Shown here piece by piece: positions 7,401-13,565 of a stretch of DNA of 13,607 bases. Source of the DNA: Clostridiales bacterium UBA7273 (GTDB lineage: Bacteria; Bacillota; Clostridia; Oscillospirales; Oscillospiraceae); NCBI GenBank assembly GCA_002472405.1, contig DKRV01000047.1, forward strand, positions 22,033 through 35,639, in the 5' to 3' direction. A program made the position numbers and the translations under genes. Numbering within the stretch: position 1 is the first letter of the stretch; every line of letters starts with the position of its first letter. The notes under the pieces were generated by a model, which saw only the letters and a list, made by a program, of their open reading frames with translations, did no database searches and had not been told where the DNA came from.

Positions 7401-9885
7401 CATTGTCGCTCTCGGGATCGCTGAAAGCGGCATTGAGCGTGATGGTGCTTGAGGTGAGGACTGTGCTTCCGTCTTCTGCCAGTTCAGTTCCGTTTGCCTT
7501 TACGCCGCTGAATACAGGCGATTCCATATCATCTATCGTATCGCCGTAAACAACGCGGAAGTTATCGAAATACAGGCTGCCCTTAGCAAAGTCGCCCATG
7601 GGGATCTTATCGCCATTTTCGTTTGCAGAGCCGCCAGGAATAAATGTGAGATTAAGAAAATACTGTCCCTGTGGGAAGAACAAAGGATGCTCAGGAGTTA
7701 CATACTTAGCCAGATGCGAAAGATCTGCCTCAACATACATCCAGCCGTCCCAGTAGATACCGTTGTACTGAATGCTTCTGCCTTCCTGCGTCTTGAAGTG
7801 AATCCATTCGCGCCGAACCGTTCCGGTCTCGTCATAATAAGCTATCGTGAGCCATAGCCAGTAGTTAGGTGTTCCCTCTGGGGCATACACCCAGCATCCG
7901 AAGCCGGTAGGCGTTCCCTCGAGGGCAACATCTTTGGTTGTGTAGAGCCACATGTTGACGTTTCTATATCCGTCCTTGAGGTTCTCATAATTATAGTCCC
8001 AGCGCAGAGCGTTATCGCCGAAACGAACCTGCCCATTTTCGGCATTAACTATTGCACCGCCGGCAGAGAAGTTCTGCATAACGCTGGTATGATGTGCAAA
8101 GAAATCGTATCCGTCTGCCGCCAGCACGCTTGCAGCCGGGTAGTAGCATATATCTCTCTCAGCAGGATCCGGCTCAATGTATGTTCCGTCAAAGAACATG
8201 GGGCCTGATCTGGTTATCATTCCGGGAGCATCTGCTTCGTCATTCCACGCGAAGTAAGTCAGCGGATTGGTTTGCGGCATATAGCCTTCCGGATTTGCAG
8301 CCGCATTGCCCCAGTCATACTGTGCTACGCCGCGTCCGACATTGCCGTTTCCATCCGGTTCAAAGTCCCAGATGACCTGAGGCATCTTTCCGATTTCAAC
8401 TGCAATTATGTCGGAAAGTACGGTTTTATCACTTTTTTCATAGGAAACGGTTATTGTTGCTTTTCGCGGATCCTTTGCCTTAATAGTGCTAAGCTTATTA
8501 TCTTTTATAGTTCCGATATCACTCGGCTTAAGTCCATCTTCAGGCGTTATAGTCCAGTTAAGATCAAGGCCCAAGAGTTTTACGTCACGTTGTTTATATC
8601 TGACTGTAAGGCCGAGGTCGGAAGTAGAATTAAATCTCAGGTTAAGAGATTTAGATGTGAAGTAAAGCTCATCCGGCTCCTGAATCTCAACACTCGTAGT
8701 GCCGACGCTCTTTCCGTTGAGCATGAGCTTTGCGGTGACTTTGCCGCACTTGCCATTGGATTTGAATACGCCTGTGGCAGCATCAATTGTGCCGTAGGAC
8801 GTGTCCTCAAGTGCCCACTTGGCACCGTTCGGAATATCAACCGGGAAGCCAGCGGTATCAACTCCGACAGCGGTGAATTCAACACTGCCGTTTGCAATGT
8901 AAACTTCGTTGTTAGGGCTGAGAGATGCGTGATCGAACTTGCCAGAGCCAGTTTCGGTGGAGACGAGCAGCAGCGAGGACGCAACAACACGCTCGATACC
9001 GTCGGACGGAGTGTTCTGAATCTCCAAAGTCGAGCTGCCCTCGTGCTTGGAAGCTACGGTCGCCGAACCTCCGCCATCAAGATATATAGCCGATACGCAG
9101 CCCTCTGCCTTCAGGACTTCGGCAACTTGTCTTATTGACATACCGTTTGACACACCCTGACGTCCGTCGGCAAGGAACATAACCACCGTACCGTCTTCCT
9201 TCAAGCCAATGGAGTTTCTGGGTGCTCTGCTGGTGTCTTCGGTTCCGATAGTAATTTCACCGTTTTTGATGATAAGGAACGGCCCGGATACGGCCTCCTT
9301 AACGTCCGAGCAATCGACTCCGGCCTCACGGATGGCATAAGAACCGTCCTTCAAGACCGCAAAATACGGCTCCTGTGCCGCTCCATTGCTTGTCTGAACT
9401 ATGTTTCCTTCCATTATTACATAACCAAGCGGCTGACCGGTCTGCATATTGTAATAGTCACCGTTGGTTGCAAAAAGAACATTGCGTCCGGTAGCCGTCT
9501 CATAGTTTGCAGCCTGCTTTGTTACGCTTATCATATCCCATTTGAGGTTCTTTGCCGCTTCGGCGCGGGATTCGGTCGTGCTGTTTTTCGAATAGTAATT
9601 CGAATAGGAAACCTTAAACTCTGCCTTTGCCTCAGGCGAAACCGTGGTCAAATAGCCTTTGACCTGGTCATTGCCGTCCTGCGTGTTGTAAATAACATGA
9701 GTTTCGGTTATACCGTTTGAGATGGTATAATTCGTATGTGAGACAACAAACTTCCCCTCCGGGGCGCCGACCGTCTCATTCGCGCCAGACTGAACCGCTG
9801 GCTCGGCATATACTGCCGGCAAAAGCGATATCAGCATGATGACAGTAAGCAGCAGGCTAATCACTCTGCGTCCCGTCTTTCTCAT
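4435..9885 (-). CDS. SLH-anchored multidomain protein: phosphodiester glycosidase (NAGPA) plus purple-acid-phosphatase-like metallophosphoesterase
   Basis: This is a secreted protein of 1816 residues. In order: signal peptide (1-28, cleavage near VYA-EP); NAGPA/phosphodiester glycosidase domain (about 110-310, with FLADGRQGVSNGMS and AIYLDGGGSATV); Ig-like segments (320-500); a carbohydrate-binding-like beta domain (about 505-782, ending LYFDNFRVVYG); further beta modules (790-1110), one of them cohesin-like. An FnIII-like phosphatase N-domain (1115-1220) leads into a calcineurin-type phosphoesterase (1225-1490). Its metal ligands are in GDTQ (1231-1234), GD (1268-1269), GNHE (1301-1304), VH (1368-1369) and GHDH (1403-1406). 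A choline-binding-like repeat (1525-1565) sits among three Cys/His motifs, and three SLH domains (1628-1816) bind secondary cell-wall polymer. The start used is the ATG at 9885 with AGGAGG 9 bases upstream; an in-frame TTG at 9888 would add one residue. The natural substrate is unknown. The enzyme pair suggests uncovering sugar-phosphodiesters and then removing phosphate. Confidence 0.88.
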   Translation of the reverse strand: MRKTGRRVISLLLTVIMLISLLPAVYAEPAVQSGANETVGAPEGKFVVSHTNYTISNGITETHVIYNTQDGNDQVKGYLTTVSPEAKAEFKVSYSNYYSKNSTTESRAEAAKNLKWDMISVTKQAANYETATGRNVLFATNGDYYNMQTGQPLGYVIMEGNIVQTSNGAAQEPYFAVLKDGSYAIREAGVDCSDVKEAVSGPFLIIKNGEITIGTEDTSRAPRNSIGLKEDGTVVMFLADGRQGVSNGMSIRQVAEVLKAEGCVSAIYLDGGGSATVASKHEGSSTLEIQNTPSDGIERVVASSLLLVSTETGSGKFDHASLSPNNEVYIANGSVEFTAVGVDTAGFPVDIPNGAKWALEDTSYGTIDAATGVFKSNGKCGKVTAKLMLNGKSVGTTSVEIQEPDELYFTSKSLNLRFNSTSDLGLTVRYKQRDVKLLGLDLNWTITPEDGLKPSDIGTIKDNKLSTIKAKDPRKATITVSYEKSDKTVLSDIIAVEIGKMPQVIWDFEPDGNGNVGRGVAQYDWGNAAANPEGYMPQTNPLTYFAWNDEADAPGMITRSGPMFFDGTYIEPDPAERDICYYPAASVLAADGYDFFAHHTSVMQNFSAGGAIVNAENGQVRFGDNALRWDYNYENLKDGYRNVNMWLYTTKDVALEGTPTGFGCWVYAPEGTPNYWLWLTIAYYDETGTVRREWIHFKTQEGRSIQYNGIYWDGWMYVEADLSHLAKYVTPEHPLFFPQGQYFLNLTFIPGGSANENGDKIPMGDFAKGSLYFDNFRVVYGDTIDDMESPVFSGVKANGTELAEDGSTVLTSSTITLNAAFSDPESDNASGIETAKTALYVDGIKQTLSTSTATSAECKLMLANGTHSVKFVVSDGFGNVTNLTRYFTVNDKNSPYSSVKLSGENTAVIGKDYSLTLTADKFDKLGKIDVNVVINDLFGEPTVTFCDGYTGNSTYSNGAVTINAAANSPKSGDIAKITFKVPASLSKGSQLNYEVTSATYTNGDTTLSFAQARSAVGVEAMYDLTASVMTAGGKGTITVTKADGGSAAKRVEVYLVKEDGEDELVGKTNSTGELITNRFCRTAGEKFTIYAKDADGNLSFYYSGVTYGRGSDEVTPSNIRLNAVSDPTRTQSMSWFSSPEYTESKAVVQYIDKVSYDSGNRKFSTASGECKTYSFASDNSSSQINSVTVTGLNPGTTYYYRVGDGVNGHWSELSQFTTTVAKENTKFFVLGDTQLSGNAEADAADIETMNKVADKIQAAGVKFGVQTGDFVDSASNLTAWNEILDVFGDNYGNLPIVQVMGNHEYYGGSNAGATSEAIFDVPDKNYYSVEYGNVYMAVINCNANLEAAAKWLASDAAASNCEWKVLTVHQPPYYTNPKGSSAAYNQYLPSAVDAAGIDFVFSGHDHSYARTEPLTGGKVDKENGAVYFITGDLGEKSRSTEYEANNNPDFHFAKINQDYDAIYFIAETVENTMTVNVYNVDGTVVDKYVMHHADTCDRNGHKFVYSNGVLTCSVCGDKAEAAYSGLATDAKTGKTMYFIGGKFQTGWSVLDTDIYHFDKNGLAHKVTVQEDIKTDCTKQGHKTVVCECGETYTLTYGRLLGHDYVEMTREDGSIFYRCSRCGNVSEVGLPFLDVSENSWYAKELSYCYHNGYINGTTRISFSPNDNITREQLAAMIWRIEGEPAPDSSAYPFKDKSSDYSKRAICWATENNIIKGYTDGTFHPKDICSRQDMVTIFYRYANFKKADTSASVDLTKMFTDASSIGSHAKAAVSWATAEKIINGFNAADGMLYFKPAGTATRAQVAVVITRFMTALGK

Positions 9886-9915
9886 CAATCATTTCCTCCT
9901 GTATAATTTTTTCTC

Positions 9916-9953
9916 AAAAAAAAAAGCATAGATACAAGTGCGGAATCTATGCT
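9916..9953 (-). promoter_or_regulatory. Terminator-like leader hairpin with ten-U run (possible attenuator)
   Basis: On the minus strand a perfect 9-bp stem, AGCATAGAT (9953-9945) with ATCTATGCT (9933-9925), encloses an 11-base loop. It runs straight into ten T residues (9925-9916). It begins only a few bases after the predicted transcription start near 9960 and ends about 30 bases before the start codon at 9885. By structure it is an intrinsic terminator, but it lies upstream of the gene it would stop. It may be an attenuator, or a 5' hairpin that stabilises the mRNA. Confidence 0.65.
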
Positions 9954-9966
9954 GTAATATGTTGTT

Positions 9967-9995
9967 ATTATTACATCTACTGGCGGAAAAGTCAA
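9967..9995 (-). promoter_or_regulatory. Sigma-A promoter of the 1816-aa surface protein gene
   Basis: TTGACT (9995-9990) is separated by 17 bp from AATAAT (9972-9967). Each hexamer matches 5 of 6 consensus bases at ideal spacing. The predicted start is near 9960, giving a leader of about 75 bases that contains the ten-U hairpin. Confidence 0.6.
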
Positions 9996-10047
9996 GCAAT
10001 ATGTGATTATTGCGCTAAATTTGTCAAGACAAGCCGTTTTTATTATG

Positions 10048-10077
10048 ATTGTATAAATTATATACAATTATATTGTA
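10048..10077. repeat. Inverted-repeat operator candidate (three half-sites)
   Basis: ATTGTATA (10048-10055) and TATACAAT (10061-10068) form a perfect 8-bp inverted repeat with a 5-bp spacer. A third half-site, ATTGTA (10072-10077), repeats the motif 3 bp further on. The cluster lies 7 bp upstream of the plus-strand -35 box and between the two divergent promoters, a usual place for a dimeric regulator controlling both genes. The regulator is unknown, and AT-richness raises the chance of coincidence. Confidence 0.4.
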
Positions 10078-10083
10078 AAACAG

Positions 10084-10112
10084 TTGCGAAATATGGTGTT
10101 TTTTAATATAAT
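10084..10112 (+). promoter_or_regulatory. Sigma-A promoter of the CotH-type kinase gene
   Basis: TTGCGA (10084-10089), a 17-bp spacer and a perfect TATAAT (10107-10112). Transcription would start near 10119, leaving a leader of about 92 bases. The leader contains a small hairpin, TTGCT/AGCAA around a CGGA loop (near 10169-10182), and the AAGGAGG ribosome binding site. Confidence 0.65.
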
Positions 10113-10210
10113 TGCAGTCAAACGCTGAGTTTAAAACTGACTAAAGAGCAAATATAGTGCAATTTAGCTTGCTCGGAAGCAAACTCAAGCCGTTCTTAAG
10201 GAGGAACAAT

Positions 10211-12511
10211 ATGAGAAAAAGACTGGTAGCGATAATATGCATGCTTGCCATGCTTTTTTCTGTCTGCGGCATGACGGCATTTGCAAGCAATTCGGCTTTA
10301 AGCAGCCTGTGCGCATATGGCGATGCAGCAAACGAAAACACAAAAATAGGAACACAAATCATCAATGGGAAAACATATCTTTTCCTCCCGTCGAATGTTT
10401 CACCGAATGCGGTGACGTTTGGGATTGGAAGCTCTTCGGCAGCCTTCACCGTTACCGGTGACCAAAACAGCGCCGTCACAATCAGAGGTAAAGGCACCGT
10501 TGACCTTACGTCGCTTTGCAGCGGCAGCGACAATTATAAGCTGACGTTTAAGACCTCAGCTTCGGCCGGTGCTGCAGAAACGCGCGAAGTTACCGTTGTC
10601 TGCTCGGCAAACGTCGCCGCAATGTATCTTGTGAGCGAAGATGCAGTTAACAAAGGCCGCGAATGGGTAGATTCAAGCGCAGACAAATCCAACAAAGCCA
10701 AAGGTTCTATGGTCATGCAGTCGGCCGACGGTACTCTTGTGTACGACGGCGCACTCAGTCAGATAAAAGGACGAGGCAACTCCACCTGGCTATGTGTTAA
10801 GAAGCCATATCAGATAAAACTTGACAGCAAAACTGATCTTCTTCAAACCGGCGACAAAAGCAACAAAGCAAAAACTTGGGTGCTTTTGGCCAACTACAAC
10901 GATCAGTCTTTGATCCGCAACACCATAGCGCTCGACCTCGGATATGAAATGGGCATGGAACATTCGATGGAAAACCGCGCAGTCGATCTGTACTATGACG
11001 GTGAATATCGCGGAAGCTATCTGCTGACCGAAAAGGTTCAGATCAACAAGGGGCGCGTGGATATAACCGATCTTGAAGAGCTGAATACCGCCGCAAACAA
11101 GGGAACAGACATCGAATCTCTGCCTGTCGCGACCGCAACCACCGCCAACGGTGCAACCTACACTTACTGTGAAGGCATGAAGTCCCCGGCAGATTACTCC
11201 GGCGGTTATCTTCTGGAAATGGAGATTCCGTCCCGCACAGCCGCCGAGGTGTGCTATTTCCGAACCTCTCGTTTCAACTACGTTGTTGTCAAAAGCCCCG
11301 AATTTGCAAGCAAAGAAGAGATGGACTACATAGCCACGATTTATCAGGACTATGAAGATGCTCTGTACAGTGAAAATGGGATCAACCCCAACACCGGCAA
11401 AAGCTATTCCGACTATGTTGATGTTGAGAGCACGGCTAAGTGCTATATCATGAACGAGCTTGCAAAAAACCTTGACGGTTTCCGCACTTCGGCATACCTG
11501 TATAAAGAGTCCGGTGTCGATCAGCTTAAAATGGGGCCGCTGTGGGATTATGACCTTTCGTTTGGTGTCGGAGCCGGAGTGGCTGCAAACGCAAACGAGC
11601 AGGTGAAAACCGATGGGCTGTATACCGTTCGCAGCTTGTTCGCCGGAAGGCTCTATACTATGTCTGACTTCCGCGTTGCAGTTAAGAATGAGTATCAGAA
11701 TTCCGTCATGCCTCTAATTAACAATGTTCTTCTCGGAGACATCAATTCTGTCGGTGCTGAAGGAAAGCTTCACTCTCTTGCATGGTACCGCAACGAGCTT
11801 CTCAAGACAGCTTGCAGCGACTTCACGATGTGGCGCAGTTCTTCAAATCCTGCCGGTGATTGGAGCGCGCAGATGACCTATCTCACAAACTATATTACTG
11901 CCCGTAGCAAATGGCTTAACAATGAAATTTCCACTTGGAATGCCGACAGCTATGTGCCTGTAAGTCTCTATCTCGACGTTCCGGACAGCGCCTGGTACTA
12001 CGAGTATGTACAGGATGTCACTAAGTACGGCCTTATGCAGGGCACCGGTATGGGACTGTTCAAGCCGGGTGAACTTACTACTCGAGCACAAGTTGCAAAG
12101 GTCATATTCAGCATGTCCGGAAACAACACCTGGCCATTCACGAAGACATTCTCCGATGTTGCCCAAAACGACTGGTATGCAACTCCGATCACATGGGGCG
12201 CTGATAATAAAGTTATCCTCGGTTATGCCGACGGCACCTTTAGGCCAAATAACAACATTACCCGCCAAGAACTCGTAGCTTTGCTCTACAGACATGAAGG
12301 CTCCCCAAAAGTCTCCGGTACTGAAGCGAACAAGTTCACAGACTACTCCGCTATCGGAAGTTACGCTGTCGATGCAATGGAATGGGCTGTTGAAAACGGA
12401 ATCATTTCCGGTTACCTTGACGGAAGCGTAAGGCCTCACGGCATGACTAACCGAGCAGAGCTTTCAAAGATCATTAATCTCTATTATGAGAAATTCGTTC
12501 TGATGAGTTAA
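10211..12511 (+). CDS. Secreted CotH-type kinase with three C-terminal SLH domains
   Basis: The protein has 766 residues. The ATG at 10211 follows AAGGAGG by 7 bases and opens a clear signal peptide (MRKRLVAIICMLAMLF, cleavage near AFA-SN). An in-frame ATG 18 codons earlier lacks both and is rejected. An N-terminal beta region (30-135) precedes the CotH domain (about 137-575), shown by IKGRGNSTW (185-193) with KKPYQIKL after it, SYLLTEKVQ (269-277) and GPLWDYDLSFG (442-452). Asp446 and Asp448 are candidates for metal or ATP binding. CotH proteins are atypical kinases, known for phosphorylating spore-coat proteins in Bacillus; secreted relatives are common in gut clostridia, some beside cellulosome modules. 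SLH domains cover about 586-640, 646-700 and 706-760 and would fix it to the cell wall. It faces the phosphoesterase gene head to head. The target is unknown, and kinase activity is inferred from the family only. Confidence 0.87.
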   Translation: MRKRLVAIICMLAMLFSVCGMTAFASNSALSSLCAYGDAANENTKIGTQIINGKTYLFLPSNVSPNAVTFGIGSSSAAFTVTGDQNSAVTIRGKGTVDLTSLCSGSDNYKLTFKTSASAGAAETREVTVVCSANVAAMYLVSEDAVNKGREWVDSSADKSNKAKGSMVMQSADGTLVYDGALSQIKGRGNSTWLCVKKPYQIKLDSKTDLLQTGDKSNKAKTWVLLANYNDQSLIRNTIALDLGYEMGMEHSMENRAVDLYYDGEYRGSYLLTEKVQINKGRVDITDLEELNTAANKGTDIESLPVATATTANGATYTYCEGMKSPADYSGGYLLEMEIPSRTAAEVCYFRTSRFNYVVVKSPEFASKEEMDYIATIYQDYEDALYSENGINPNTGKSYSDYVDVESTAKCYIMNELAKNLDGFRTSAYLYKESGVDQLKMGPLWDYDLSFGVGAGVAANANEQVKTDGLYTVRSLFAGRLYTMSDFRVAVKNEYQNSVMPLINNVLLGDINSVGAEGKLHSLAWYRNELLKTACSDFTMWRSSSNPAGDWSAQMTYLTNYITARSKWLNNEISTWNADSYVPVSLYLDVPDSAWYYEYVQDVTKYGLMQGTGMGLFKPGELTTRAQVAKVIFSMSGNNTWPFTKTFSDVAQNDWYATPITWGADNKVILGYADGTFRPNNNITRQELVALLYRHEGSPKVSGTEANKFTDYSAIGSYAVDAMEWAVENGIISGYLDGSVRPHGMTNRAELSKIINLYYEKFVLMS

Positions 12512-12536
12512 TTCTCAATACATGTTTTAAACTATC

Positions 12537-12569
12537 AATCCCCTCTTCGGCTTGTTCGAAGGGGGGATT
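12537..12569 (+). terminator. GC-rich hairpin after the CotH-type gene
   Basis: A 13-bp stem (12537-12549 with 12557-12569) with one G-U pair in the plus-strand RNA encloses a 7-base loop. It begins 26 bp after the stop codon. No U-run follows in either direction. It may act with the next hairpin or protect the mRNA 3' end rather than terminate alone. Confidence 0.5.
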
Positions 12570-12592
12570 ACGCCATATAAAGGTATCTTTCT

Positions 12593-12618
12593 GCAGCCGC
12601 TCAAGCAGCTGCTTTTTT
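12593..12618 (+). terminator. Intrinsic terminator of the CotH-type gene
   Basis: GCAGC (12593-12597) pairs with GCTGC (12608-12612), with an inner GC/GC pairing past a C-A mismatch, followed at once by six T residues (12613-12618). It is oriented to stop plus-strand transcription. It meets the stop codon of the convergent 50-aa reading frame. Confidence 0.6.
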
Positions 12619-12769
12619 ACGCTATCTGTGAATGAGTGCTCATCATGCCTTCAGGCAACGAGTCAAGGTAGTCCTGCGAGTATTCGGTATTCGCCATTTT
12701 GAAGCGGATAAAATCATTCATGTACTCCTCAAGAGTTGTTTCTTCAATAACTTTTGTTTTGACTCGCAT
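12617..12769 (-). CDS. Small hypothetical protein, 50 aa
   Basis: A 50-codon frame starts at an ATG (12769) preceded by GGAGG with 7-base spacing and ends in TAA. The protein begins MRVKTKVIEETTLEEYMNDF. It is acidic, with no signal peptide or membrane segment, and its middle looks helical. I recognise no family. It lies alone between the CotH-type gene, with which it converges, and the tRNA cluster, with which it is co-oriented. Right after the stop, a shifted frame on the same strand stays open for over 40 codons and reads protein-like (QLLERLQK and onward), so this may be the intact N-terminal part of a frameshifted older gene. The good ribosome binding site is the main support. Confidence 0.45.
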   Translation of the reverse strand: MRVKTKVIEETTLEEYMNDFIRFKMANTEYSQDYLDSLPEGMMSTHSQIA

Positions 12770-12849
12770 AGGGCAACCTCCAAATCAGAATATTTGTAAA
12801 CCGTAGCCCCTACAAGACTTAATCTCCTAAAAACTAGGACAAATAAAGA

Positions 12850-12898
12850 AAAAGCGTTGATCTTCTCAGGTGAAAAACCATTGAAAATCAACGCTTTT
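12850..12898 (-). terminator. Terminator of the 5S-tRNA transcription unit
   Basis: A perfect 12-bp stem, AAAAGCGTTGAT (12850-12861) with ATCAACGCTTTT (12887-12898), has a 25-base loop that can form a small GGT/ACC inner hairpin. In the minus direction it continues into TTTTTCTTTATTT. The stem begins at the A of the tRNA-Trp CCA end. Confidence 0.75.
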
Positions 12899-12973
12899 GG
12901 CAGGGGAAGAAGGCTTCGAACCCTCGGCCTACGGTTTTGGAGACCGCCGCTCTACCAGCTGAGCTATTCCCCT
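12898..12973 (-). tRNA. tRNA-Trp (CCA anticodon)
   Basis: A 76-base cloverleaf with acceptor AGGGGAA/TTCCCCT, D-loop core TAGCTCAGCTGGTAGAGC, anticodon loop CTCCAAA (CCA), T-loop TTCGAAG, discriminator G and an encoded CCA end. One G-U pair lies in the T stem. It is the last gene of the unit, 7 bases after the CAT-anticodon tRNA, and the terminator starts at its 3' end. Confidence 0.96.
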
Positions 12974-12980
12974 ATAAAAT

Positions 12981-13057
12981 TGGTGGGCCTTCAGGGACTC
13001 GAACCCCAGACCGACCGGTTATGAGCCGGTTGCTCTAACCAACTGAGCTAAAGGCCC
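12981..13057 (-). tRNA. tRNA with CAT anticodon (elongator Met, or Ile2)
   Basis: A 77-base cloverleaf with acceptor GGGCCTT/AAGGCCC, anticodon loop CTCATAA (CAT), T-loop TTCGAGT, discriminator A and encoded CCA. The paired first acceptor base and the D arm exclude initiator tRNA. The GGGCCTTTAGCTCAG start and GGTC variable loop also resemble tRNA-Ile2, in which the C of CAT is changed to lysidine. Met is the default call. Confidence 0.93.
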
Positions 13058-13065
13058 TAATATCA

Positions 13066-13095
13066 GTATTGCCGTCACTAATGTGGCGGCAATAC
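13066..13095 (-). other. Long hairpin between tRNA-Asn and tRNA-Met
   Basis: A 9-bp stem, GTATTGCCG (13066-13074) with CGGCAATAC (13087-13095), is extended past one mismatch by CAC/GTG around an ATTA tetraloop. No U-run follows. A double-stranded processing site (RNase III type) or a barrier to 3' trimming of tRNA-Asn is plausible; both are inference. Confidence 0.5.
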
Positions 13096-13098
13096 CCT

Positions 13099-13174
<76 letters not shown>

Positions 13175-13211
13175 AAAAGCAAAGGGCTTGACTAGCGCCA
13201 AACCCTTCGAT

Positions 13212-13327
<116 letters not shown>

Positions 13328-13346
13328 TGCATTTGGAACACACCAA

Positions 13347-13375
13347 ATACTACACTATAATGCTCTTATTGTCAA
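13347..13375 (-). promoter_or_regulatory. Promoter of the 5S-tRNA(Asn-Met-Trp) unit
   Basis: A perfect TTGACA (13375-13370), a 17-bp spacer and TAGTAT (13352-13347, 4 of 6). The predicted start near 13340 gives a leader of about 12 bases before the 5S 5' end. The -35 box lies inside an inverted repeat, GCTCTT/AAGAGC (13362-13379). A second one, TTTGG/CCAAA (13333-13347), spans the start site. Confidence 0.65.
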
Positions 13376-13384
13376 GAGCTTTTT

Positions 13385-13411
13385 CAAGGGGAAGAGAATT
13401 TCTTCCCCTTG
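13385..13411 (-). terminator. Hairpin after tRNA-Lys, possible terminator or processing signal
   Basis: A perfect 11-bp stem (13385-13395 with 13401-13411, CAAGGGGAAGA/TCTTCCCCTTG) with a 5-base loop abuts the CCA end of tRNA-Lys. In the minus direction it is followed by AAAAA, not U, so it is not a standard intrinsic terminator. It separates the Glu-Lys pair from the 5S promoter. Confidence 0.45.
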
Positions 13412-13487
13412 TGGTACACCATCAGGGACTCGAACCCTGGACACCCTGATTAAGAGTCAGGTGCTCTACCAGCTGAGCTAATGGTGC
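13412..13487 (-). tRNA. tRNA-Lys (CTT anticodon)
   Basis: A 76-base cloverleaf with acceptor GCACCAT/ATGGTGT (first pair G-U), D core TAGCTCAGCTGGTAGAGC, anticodon loop CTCTTAA (CTT), T-loop TTCGAGT, discriminator A and encoded CCA. It follows tRNA-Glu by 3 bases, so the two are surely cotranscribed. Confidence 0.96.
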
Positions 13488-13490
13488 ATA

Positions 13491-13565
13491 TGGTGACCCG
13501 TAGGAGAGTCGAACTCCTGATTCAGGCGTGAGAGGCCTACGTCTTAACCACTTGACCAACGGGCC
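13491..13565 (-). tRNA. tRNA-Glu (CTC anticodon)
   Basis: A 75-base cloverleaf with acceptor GGCCCGT/ACGGGTC (one G-U pair), D region TTGGTCAAGTGGTTAAGAC, anticodon loop CTCTCAC (CTC), T-loop TTCGACT, discriminator A and encoded CCA. The CTC isoacceptor reads GAG; the more usual TTC form must be elsewhere in the genome. Confidence 0.96.

Larger units (their letters stand above)
9886..10210. other. Divergent intergenic control region
   Basis: This 325-bp AT-rich region lies between two head-to-head SLH protein genes. It contains a minus-strand promoter with a start-proximal hairpin, a plus-strand promoter and an inverted-repeat cluster between them, each listed separately. A weaker second minus-strand promoter is possible: TTGACA at 10027-10022, 18 bp before CATATT. 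No gene is supported inside it. Confidence 0.7.

Noticed and set aside
10157..10210. Upstream in-frame ATG extending the CotH-type protein by 18 residues
   Set aside because: The ATG at 10211 has a proper AAGGAGG site and gives a normal signal peptide at the N-terminus; the extension would bury it.
13362..13385. Plus-strand intrinsic terminator (GCTCTT/AAGAGC followed by TTTTT)
   Set aside because: No plus-strand gene lies upstream, and the same bases form the 5S promoter on the minus strand; kept only as an observation there.
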